From assembly GCF_006717045.1 (NCBI RefSeq), contig NZ_VFPH01000001.1, positions 2,666,001 to 2,730,000 on the forward strand: a stretch of DNA of 64,000 nucleotides, written 5' to 3'. The number at the start of each line of letters is the position of its first letter. The first letter of the stretch is position 1. Origin of the DNA: Pseudonocardia cypriaca. Lineage in GTDB: Bacteria; Actinomycetota; Actinomycetes; Mycobacteriales; Pseudonocardiaceae. Position numbers and translations under genes: made by a program. This document shows, in pieces, positions 39,309-46,049 of this stretch. The notes beneath the pieces are model-generated. The model was not told the DNA's origin. It was given only the letters and a program-made list of their open reading frames with translations, and did not search any database.

Positions 39309-40148
39309 TCAGGCGGCCGTGGCGGTCTCGATGGTCACAGCCGTGCGTGGGGCGCCGTCGCCGGCACCGTTCGTGTCGTCCGCCCCGCCCTGCGCGATGG
39401 CGTCGAGCGTGGCGAGGCCCTCCGGGCCGACCGTGCCGAACACGGTGTAGTCCGGCGGGAGCGTGGAGTCGGCGTAGACGAGGAAGAACTGGCTCCCACC
39501 GGAGTCGGGGGCCGACGTCTTCGCCATCGCGAGCGTGCCGCGCGGGTAGACGACCGAGCCGCCGCCGGACGGTGCGGGCGCGAGGCCGGTGGGCGGCTCG
39601 TCGTTGATCGTGTAGCCCGGACCACCCGTACCCTCGCCGGTCGGGTCGCCGCACTGCAGCACCTTCAGGCCCTCGCCGGTGGTGAGCCGGTGGCAGGGCG
39701 TGCCGTTGTAGTAGCCGGCGTTGACGAGGCTCAGGAAGCTCTCCACGGCGCAGGGTCCGGTTGCCCGGTCGAGCGTCAGCGGGATGGGGCCGCGGTTCGT
39801 CGTCAGGTTGACCGGGACGGTGCCGCTGGTGCCCGCGGTGGTGACCGTCGGGACCGGCGCGGGCTTCGCGGCGGGCTCGTCCGGGGTGGGCGTGAAGGTG
39901 CAGTCGCCGAGCGCGGCAGGCGCAGCGGACGGGGTTGGGGCGTCGGCGGGCGGCGCGGCCGTGTCGCTGCCGCCGCCGGGCAGGCCGACGGTGGAGAGCA
40001 GGACCACCGCGAGTACCACGACCACGACGACCGAGACGGACGTGATGATCGCGGTGCGCTGGCGCCGGCGGGCCCGCTCGGCCCGTCGCTTCTGCTGGTT
40101 CTCCAGCTTGCGCTTGGCCGCTTCACGCCGCACCTGGTTGGTCGTCAC
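39309..40148 (-). CDS. Membrane-anchored peptidyl-prolyl isomerase (cyclophilin)
   Basis: This is a 279-residue protein with a short, very basic N-terminal cytoplasmic stretch, one helix (about 33-55, IITSVSVVVVVVLAVVLLS), a Pro/Ala linker and an extracellular cyclophilin domain from about 105. YYNGTPCHRLTTGEGLKVLQCGDPTG and GTLAMAKTSAPDSGGSQFFL carry the active-site residues, and VFGTVGPEGLATLDAIA closes it. Cysteines in the domain could form a disulfide outside the cell. It corresponds to the ppiB-type gene (Rv2582) beside relA in M. tuberculosis. GTG start with GAGGGAG. Confidence 0.93.
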   Translation of the reverse strand: MTTNQVRREAAKRKLENQQKRRAERARRRQRTAIITSVSVVVVVVLAVVLLSTVGLPGGGSDTAAPPADAPTPSAAPAALGDCTFTPTPDEPAAKPAPVPTVTTAGTSGTVPVNLTTNRGPIPLTLDRATGPCAVESFLSLVNAGYYNGTPCHRLTTGEGLKVLQCGDPTGEGTGGPGYTINDEPPTGLAPAPSGGGSVVYPRGTLAMAKTSAPDSGGSQFFLVYADSTLPPDYTVFGTVGPEGLATLDAIAQGGADDTNGAGDGAPRTAVTIETATAA

Positions 40149-40225
40149 CGAAACTCCCTCGCTTCCGCCGATCGGCCGCAGGATAGCGAGCGACCCTGAG
40201 AGGTCGCGGTGAGGTCGGTCCCCTC

Positions 40226-40237
40226 TACGCTGGTCAT
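40226..40237 (+). promoter_or_regulatory. Leaderless promoter of the MBL hydrolase
   Basis: TACGCT (40226-40231) ends 6 nt before GTG 40238 with no Shine-Dalgarno between. Confidence 0.6.
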
Positions 40238-40927
40238 GTGCTCGTCGCAGGTTTTCCCGCCGGTTCGTTCCAGACCAACTGCTACGTGGTGGCAGCGGGT
40301 CAGGGCGAGGCGTGCGTCGTGGTCGACCCAGGCCAGGACGCCGTCGAGCCCCTGGACGCGCTGCTCACCGAGCACCGGCTCACCCCGGTTGCGGTCCTGC
40401 TGACGCACGGCCATTTCGACCACACGTTCAGCGTGGCGCCGGTGTGCGACGGCCACGACGTCCCCGCCTGGATCCACCCCGACGACCGGGACCTGCTGGC
40501 CGACCCCATGAAGGGCCTGTCGCGGGAGGCGGCCGCGTTCTTCGGCGGGCGGATCGAGCTGCGCGAGCCGCGGGAGGTCCGCGAGCTCGCCGACGGGGCC
40601 GCGCTCGAGCTGGCCGGGCTCACGCTGCGCGTCGACCACACCCCGGGCCACACACCCGGCTCCGTCGTTTTCACCACTCCCACCGAGGAAGGCGTCGAGG
40701 TCGTGCTGGCCGGTGACACGCTCTTCGCCGGCTCGATCGGACGCACCGACCTGCCCGGCGGCGACCACGAGCAGATGCTCGCGAGCCTGCGCGACAAGCT
40801 GCTGACAAAGGCCGACGACACGGTCGTGCTGCCCGGGCACGGCCCGACCACCACCGTGGGCCGCGAGCGGGCGTCCAACCCGTTCCTGCAGGGTGTGGAA
40901 GCACCCGTGCGGGGGAGGGGACTGTGA
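40238..40927 (+). CDS. Metallo-beta-lactamase fold hydrolase (glyoxalase II-like)
   Basis: This is a 229-residue binuclear zinc hydrolase. The metal motif THGHFDH is at 56-62, DHTPGHTPGSVVF and VLAGDTLFAGSIGRTDLPGG supply the remaining ligands and VVLPGHGPTTTVGRER the final His. It corresponds to Rv2581c, annotated as a glyoxalase II family protein, and is likewise next to hisS, whose start overlaps by 4 bp. Confidence 0.93.
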   Translation: MLVAGFPAGSFQTNCYVVAAGQGEACVVVDPGQDAVEPLDALLTEHRLTPVAVLLTHGHFDHTFSVAPVCDGHDVPAWIHPDDRDLLADPMKGLSREAAAFFGGRIELREPREVRELADGAALELAGLTLRVDHTPGHTPGSVVFTTPTEEGVEVVLAGDTLFAGSIGRTDLPGGDHEQMLASLRDKLLTKADDTVVLPGHGPTTTVGRERASNPFLQGVEAPVRGRGL

Positions 40928-42207
40928 CCGCGGTGGAGGAGAAGCGCGCAACGAGCTTCGCTGCGCCGAAGGGGATCCCGGAGTACTACCCGCCGGAGTC
41001 GGCCGGGTTCGCCCACGTGCGCGCCGCGCTCGAGACGGCCGCCGAGCGCGCCGGGTACGGCCTGCTGGAGCTGCCGGTCTTCGAGGACACCGCGCTCTAC
41101 GCCCGCGGCGTCGGCGAGTCCACCGACGTCGTGAGCAAGGAGATGTACACCTTCGCCGACCGCGGCGACCGCTCGGTCACCCTGCGGCCGGAGGGCACCG
41201 CAGGCGTCGTCCGGGCGGTGATCGAGCACGGGCTTGACCGGCACGGGCTCCCGGTCAAGCTGCGCTACTCGGGGCCGTTCTTCCGCTACGAGCGCCCGCA
41301 GGCCGGCCGGTACCGGCAGCTGCAGCAGGTGGGCGTCGAGGCGATCGGCGTGGACGACCCGGCGCTCGACGCCGAGGTGATCGCGGTCGCCGACGAGGGG
41401 TTCCGCTCGCTCGGGCTCACCGGGTACCGGCTGGAGATCACCTCCCTCGGCGACGCCGAGTGCCGCCCGGCGTACGGGCAGCTGCTGCGCGAGTTCCTCG
41501 CCGCCCTGCCGCTCGACGAGCCCACCCGCGCCCGCGCGCAGCTCAACCCGCTGCGGGTGCTCGACGACAAGCGGCCAGAGGTTCGTGCGCTGCTCACGGA
41601 CGCGCCACTCCTGATCGACCACCTGTCCGCGGCCTCGGCCGAGCACCACGCCGCCGTGAAGCAGTACCTCGACGACCTGGGCGTCGCGTACGTCGAGAAC
41701 CCCCGGATGGTGCGGGGCCTGGACTACTACACGAAGACCACGTTCGAGTTCGTCCACGACGGGCTCGGCGCGCAGTCCGGGATCGGTGGCGGCGGGCGGT
41801 ACGACGGGCTGATGGCCACCCTCGGCGGGCAGCCGCTCTCGGGCGTGGGCTTCGGTCTCGGGGTGGACCGCACGCTGCTCGCCTGCAGGGCGGAGGGCGT
41901 CGCGCCCTGGTCGGAGGCCCGGTGCGAGGTCTTCGGCGTGCCGCTGGGCGACGCCGCCAAGCGCCGCCTCGTCGGTCTCGCGGCACAGCTGCGCCGGGCC
42001 GGGGTCCGCGTCGACCTCGCTTACGGCGGCCGCGGCCTCAAGGGTGCGATGAAGGCCGCCGACCGCTCCGGCGCCCGCCTCGCCCTCGTCCTGGGCGAAC
42101 GCGACCTGGAGGCCGGCACCATCGCGGTGAAGGACCTGGCGACGGGCGAGCAGCAGTCGGTGGACCTGGACGCGGCGGTCGACACGGTCGTCGCGGCGCT
42201 CGCGTAA
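40924..42207 (+). CDS. hisS: Histidyl-tRNA synthetase
   Basis: This is a 427-residue class II synthetase. Motif 1 region PPESAGFAHVRAALETAA, motif 2 SGPFFRYERPQAGRYRQLQQ, the histidine motifs VRGLDYYTKTTFEF and GIGGGGRYDGL, and motif 3 GVGFGLGVDRTLL are complete. The C-terminal anticodon-binding domain includes VDLAYGGRGLKGAMKAAD. GTG start with GGGAGGGGA. Confidence 0.98.
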   Translation: MTAVEEKRATSFAAPKGIPEYYPPESAGFAHVRAALETAAERAGYGLLELPVFEDTALYARGVGESTDVVSKEMYTFADRGDRSVTLRPEGTAGVVRAVIEHGLDRHGLPVKLRYSGPFFRYERPQAGRYRQLQQVGVEAIGVDDPALDAEVIAVADEGFRSLGLTGYRLEITSLGDAECRPAYGQLLREFLAALPLDEPTRARAQLNPLRVLDDKRPEVRALLTDAPLLIDHLSAASAEHHAAVKQYLDDLGVAYVENPRMVRGLDYYTKTTFEFVHDGLGAQSGIGGGGRYDGLMATLGGQPLSGVGFGLGVDRTLLACRAEGVAPWSEARCEVFGVPLGDAAKRRLVGLAAQLRRAGVRVDLAYGGRGLKGAMKAADRSGARLALVLGERDLEAGTIAVKDLATGEQQSVDLDAAVDTVVAALA

Positions 42208-42210
42208 CCA

Positions 42211-42278
42211 CTTCACAAACCCAGCCCGTGCTTCACACAGGGCCCGCCCTGTGTGAAGCCGGTACGGGGTTTGTGAAG
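42211..42278. terminator. Nested palindromes downstream of hisS
   Basis: The outer arms CTTCACAAACCC (42211-42222) and GGGTTTGTGAAG (42267-42278) are perfect complements. Inside, CTTCACACAGGGC (42231-42243) pairs with GCCCTGTGTGAAG (42246-42258) over 13 bp with a 2-nt centre. All four arm ends are CTTCACA or its complement. It may terminate hisS, be a site for a dimeric regulator, or be a mobile palindrome. Confidence 0.65.
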
Positions 42279-42300
42279 TCGGTGCCGGGAGGCGGCCACC

Positions 42301-42312
42301 TAGGCTGGATCG
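42301..42312 (+). promoter_or_regulatory. Leaderless promoter of the methyltransferase
   Basis: TAGGCT (42301-42306) ends 6 nt before GTG 42313. Confidence 0.6.
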
Positions 42313-42882
42313 GTGGCTGACGCCGACCGCGATCGCTGGGACTCCCGTCATGCCGCTGCCGTCGCAGCGGGCGCAGATGGGATCGCGCCGCCGGACGCGT
42401 TGCGCGGGCGGACCGAGCTGCTCCCGCCCGGCGGCCGGGCCCTCGACGTGGCCTGCGGACGCGGCGCCGTGGCCGTCTGGCTGGCCGCGCAGGGGTTCGC
42501 CGTGGACGCGGTGGACGTCTCGCCGGTCGCGTTGGACGCGGGGCGCCGGCTCGCGGCCCGGGAAGGCGTGCCCGTGCGGTGGTTGCTGCACGACCTCGAC
42601 GCCGGGCTGCCCGACGCCGGGACCTACGACGTCGTGGTCTGCCAGCGGTTCCGCGATCCCGCCCGCTACCCGGAGCTGGTGGCCCGCATCGCCCCGGGCG
42701 GGCTGCTCGTCGTCACCGTGCTGTCCGAGGTGGGGGAGGGGCCCGGGCCGTTCCGCGCGCCCGCGGGTGAGCTGCGTGCGGCGTTCGGTGCGCTGGAGGT
42801 GCTCCACCACGTCGAGCGGGACGGCGAGGCGAGCATCGTGGCCCGGTTCAGCGGATCGGCCTCGACGTCAGCCCGTCGGTGA
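42313..42882 (+). CDS. Class I SAM-dependent methyltransferase
   Basis: This is a 189-residue methyltransferase. Motif I is ALDVACGRGAVAVWLAAQG near 44-62, followed by VDAVDVSPVALDAG and DVVVCQRF. DRDRWDSRHAAA at the N terminus resembles the TehB/thiopurine class. The substrate is unknown. The 3' end overlaps the convergent MFS gene by 35 bp. Confidence 0.85.
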   Translation: MADADRDRWDSRHAAAVAAGADGIAPPDALRGRTELLPPGGRALDVACGRGAVAVWLAAQGFAVDAVDVSPVALDAGRRLAAREGVPVRWLLHDLDAGLPDAGTYDVVVCQRFRDPARYPELVARIAPGGLLVVTVLSEVGEGPGPFRAPAGELRAAFGALEVLHHVERDGEASIVARFSGSASTSARR

Positions 42883-44152
42883 AATCGGCGTCCTTCGTCT
42901 CGCTCAGCGGCACCAGAGCGGCCACGCACACGAGCGCGATCACGAGCACGTAGGCCGAGACCGCCGCGCTCGACCCGGTGCGGGCGAGCAGGTCCGTCGC
43001 GAAGATCGGGGTGAGCCCGCCGCCGACGATCCCGCTCGCGCTGTAGGCGACCGAGGCGCCCGAGTAGCGGTAGCGCACGCGGAACAGCTCCGGCAGGAAC
43101 GCGCCCATCGGCCCGTAGAGCATCGCGAAGCAGAGCAGCCCACCGGTCATGCCGAGCGTGATCAGCAGCGCGTTGCCGGTGTCGATCAGCCAGAAGAGCG
43201 GGAACGCCCACACCGCGGCGAGCACCGCGGAGGCGATGCAGAGCCGCTTGCGGCCGATGCGGTCGGACTGCACCGCGAACCACAGCGTCGCCGCGCCCAT
43301 CACGGCCACGGCCACCATCGCGGCCAGCAGCATCGTGGTGCGGTCCAGGTGCAGGGCGGTGGTTCCGTACGACAGCGCGAACGTGGTGACCGTGTAGAAC
43401 AGCGTGTGCGCGAGGATGAACGACAGCGTCGCCAGCACCAGCACCAGCGGCTGGTTGCGCAGCAGGTCGACGAACGGCACCCGCGAGCGTTCCTGGCGCT
43501 CCATCGCCGCCTGGAACACCGGCGTCTCGGCGATCCGCATCCGGATGTAGTAGCCCACCACGAGCAGCACGGCCGAGGCGAGGAACGGGATGCGCCACCC
43601 GACCGTGCGGAACGTCTCGTCCGACATCGTCGCGTCGAGCACCAGGAAGAGCGCGTTCCCGAGCACGAACCCGACCGCCGGGCCCAGCTGCGGGAACGCC
43701 GAGTACAGGCCGCGCTTCCCCGGCGGGGCGTACTCGGTGGCGAGCAGCACCGCGCCGCCCCACTCGCCGCCCAGCCCGATTCCCTGCACGAACCGGGCGG
43801 TCACCAGCAGCACGGGGGCGAGCACGCCGATGCTCTCGTACGACGGGATCAGGCCGACGACCACCGTGGCCCCGCCCATGAGCACGAGCGAGACGATCAG
43901 CATCCGCTTGCGGCCGATCCGGTCGCCGAAGTGACCGAACAGGATCGCGCCGAGCGGCCGCGCGACGAACCCGACCGCGAACGTCGCGAACGACGCGAGC
44001 GTGCCGGCGAGCGGCGAGAACGACGGGAAGAACACCGCGCCGAACACGAGCGCCGCGGCCGTGCCGTAGATGTAGAAGTCGTAGAACTCGATCGCCGTAC
44101 CGACGAAGCTGGCGATCGCGATACGCCGACCGGATGGGGCTGTTGGGCTCAT
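42848..44152 (-). CDS. MFS transporter, metabolite:H+ symporter (MHS) type
   Basis: This is a 434-residue, 12-helix major facilitator. GRRIAIASFVGTAIEFYDFYIYGTAAALVF is the MHS/ShiA-type start, FGHFGDRIGRKRMLIVSLVLMG the A-motif and FVQGIGLGGEWGGAVLLATEYAP the next loop. Relatives carry shikimate, citrate, proline/betaine or ketoglutarate. Its ATG overlaps the dehydrogenase stop (ATGA), so it belongs to the sugar operon and may import or export its substrate. Confidence 0.92.
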   Translation of the reverse strand: MSPTAPSGRRIAIASFVGTAIEFYDFYIYGTAAALVFGAVFFPSFSPLAGTLASFATFAVGFVARPLGAILFGHFGDRIGRKRMLIVSLVLMGGATVVVGLIPSYESIGVLAPVLLVTARFVQGIGLGGEWGGAVLLATEYAPPGKRGLYSAFPQLGPAVGFVLGNALFLVLDATMSDETFRTVGWRIPFLASAVLLVVGYYIRMRIAETPVFQAAMERQERSRVPFVDLLRNQPLVLVLATLSFILAHTLFYTVTTFALSYGTTALHLDRTTMLLAAMVAVAVMGAATLWFAVQSDRIGRKRLCIASAVLAAVWAFPLFWLIDTGNALLITLGMTGGLLCFAMLYGPMGAFLPELFRVRYRYSGASVAYSASGIVGGGLTPIFATDLLARTGSSAAVSAYVLVIALVCVAALVPLSETKDADFTDGLTSRPIR

Positions 44153-45249
44153 CGGACCAGTGTCGGCGCCGCCGGATCCCAGTCCTCCGGCAGGGCGGGT
44201 GCGACCTCGACGGTGCTCGCCACCTCCACCGGGACGCCGCGCTCGGCCGCCTCGATCGTGGAGATCATCACGTCCAGGACGTGCTCGCCCAACTCTCCGG
44301 ACGCGCGCTCCGGCCGCCCGGCGCGCACCGCGCGCGCCAGCTCGAGCACCCCCGTGCCGCGCGTCGTCGGGGAGGGGACGGCCGGCACCGTGACCACCTC
44401 ACCGTCCATGCGGTGCACCACGATCTCGCCGGCGAACGTGTTGGGGTCGGGCACGGCGATCGTGCCGTCGGTGCCTGCGATCTCGATCGTCCGCCGCTTG
44501 ACGGCCGAGTCGAAGCTGAACAGGCACTGCGCGCTGGCGCCACCCGCGAACCGGTAGATCGCGGCGACGTGGGTGGGCACGGTGACGTCGAACCGCTGCC
44601 CCGCGCGGGGCCCCGACCCGACCGTGCGCACGGCCCGCGCCGTCGAGGAGACCGCCGAGACCTGCGCGACCGGGCCGAGCATCTGGACGAGCGCGGTGAG
44701 GTAGTAGGGGCCGAGGTCGAACAGCGGGCCCGCGCCGTCCTGGAACAGGAAGTCCGGGTTGGGGTGCCAGGACTCGGGGCCCGGGCTCTGCAGAATCGTC
44801 AGGGCCGTGAGCGGGGTGCCGATGGCGCCGGACTCGACCATCCGACGCGCCGTCTGGATCCCGGGGCCCAGGAACGTGTCCGGGGCCGTCGCCACGCGCA
44901 GCCCGGCGGACCGCGCCGCGTCGAGCAGCTTGCGCGTGCTCTCGCGGTCGAGGCCGATCGGCTTCTCGTTCCACACGTGCTTGCCGGCGGCGAGCGCCTG
45001 CAGCGCGACGTCGACGTGGGCGCGCGGCACGGTGAGGTTGACGACGAGCTCGATCGCCTCGTCGTCCAGCACCGCCGCCACCGAGCCGCCGCTCGGTACG
45101 CCGAACTCGGCGGCCTGCGCGCGGGCCCGCTCCTCGTCGAGGTCGCCGATCGCCCGGACGTCCAGGTCGGGCAGGCGGGTCAGGTTGCGCAGGTACTCGG
45201 TGCTGATGACGCCTGCACCGATGACCCCGACGCGGACCGGCCCCGTCAC
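44149..45249 (-). CDS. Gfo/Idh/MocA family oxidoreductase
   Basis: This is a 366-residue NAD(P)-dependent dehydrogenase, typically acting on sugars or inositols. VGVIGAGVISTEYLRNLTRLP gives the Rossmann motif, HVWNEKPIGLDRESTRKLL carries the conserved EKP, and FDLGPYYLTALVQMLGPV the substrate domain. GTG 45249 overlaps the epimerase stop (GTGA). Confidence 0.92.
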   Translation of the reverse strand: MTGPVRVGVIGAGVISTEYLRNLTRLPDLDVRAIGDLDEERARAQAAEFGVPSGGSVAAVLDDEAIELVVNLTVPRAHVDVALQALAAGKHVWNEKPIGLDRESTRKLLDAARSAGLRVATAPDTFLGPGIQTARRMVESGAIGTPLTALTILQSPGPESWHPNPDFLFQDGAGPLFDLGPYYLTALVQMLGPVAQVSAVSSTARAVRTVGSGPRAGQRFDVTVPTHVAAIYRFAGGASAQCLFSFDSAVKRRTIEIAGTDGTIAVPDPNTFAGEIVVHRMDGEVVTVPAVPSPTTRGTGVLELARAVRAGRPERASGELGEHVLDVMISTIEAAERGVPVEVASTVEVAPALPEDWDPAAPTLVR

Positions 45250-45986
45250 GCCAGACCCTCGGCGCGCAGCCACGCGACGCTGTCGGCGACCGCCTGGAAC
45301 CGGTCGCCCCTGGTGTCGTCGAGCTCGACGACCCGCAGTGCCTGCGGGGCGGCGTCGAGGATGTCCCGGACGGGGAGCGTGCCCTGCCCGACCGGCACCT
45401 GGTCGATCGGGTCCGGCGTGGCCGGTCCGTCCTTGACGTGCACGGCCGTGACCCGGTCGCCGAGCCGCTCCAGCAGCGCCACCGGGTCCTGCCCGCCGAC
45501 GGCCGCCCAGTACGTGTCGACCTCCAGCACCACGGCGTCGTCCAGGTGCCCGGCGAGCACCTCGAGAGCGGGCGTGCCGTCCAGGACGCTCAACAGCTCC
45601 TCGGCGTGGTTGTGGTAGCCGATCCGGACCCCGTGCTTCGCCGCGACGGCGGCCGCGGCGTTGAGACCGTCGGCGACCGCCGCCACCCCGTCCACCGTCT
45701 CGAAGCGCTGCGGATCGATGCGCGGGTCGAACACGGTGCCCACCCCGAGCTCGGCGGCAGTGGCGAAGATCTCGTCCTCCGCTCCGGTGCCGACGACGTG
45801 CTGGTGCGCCGTGGGCGCGGTGAGCCCGCTCGCCGCGAGCGCCGGGCCGAGCTGCGCGGCGTAGTCGGTGAGCCGGAAGGGCTCGACGTGGGCGAGTCCC
45901 AGCTCAGCGAGGCGGTCGAGGGTGCCGGGCAGGTCCTCGACCAGCAGCTCGCGCAGGGTGTAGAGCTGAACGGAAAGAGCGGTCAC
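45246..45986 (-). CDS. Sugar phosphate isomerase/epimerase (xylose isomerase-like TIM barrel)
   Basis: This is a 246-residue AP-endonuclease-2/xylose isomerase-like barrel, as in IolE/IolI/IolH. LSVQLYTLRELLVEDLPGTL starts it, RIGYHNHAEEL holds the metal His, VVLEVDTYWAAVGGQDP and VTAVHVKDG the others. GTG 45986 was preferred to a TTG at 46022. It is the first gene of the operon with Gfo/Idh and MFS genes, a common set for inositol or rare-sugar use. Confidence 0.88.
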   Translation of the reverse strand: MTALSVQLYTLRELLVEDLPGTLDRLAELGLAHVEPFRLTDYAAQLGPALAASGLTAPTAHQHVVGTGAEDEIFATAAELGVGTVFDPRIDPQRFETVDGVAAVADGLNAAAAVAAKHGVRIGYHNHAEELLSVLDGTPALEVLAGHLDDAVVLEVDTYWAAVGGQDPVALLERLGDRVTAVHVKDGPATPDPIDQVPVGQGTLPVRDILDAAPQALRVVELDDTRGDRFQAVADSVAWLRAEGLA

Positions 45987-46049
45987 GCTTCGAGGATCAC
46001 CGTTCGCACGCCTCCGGGGCAAGCGTTGTCCCAGGGGGCGGACGGTGGG

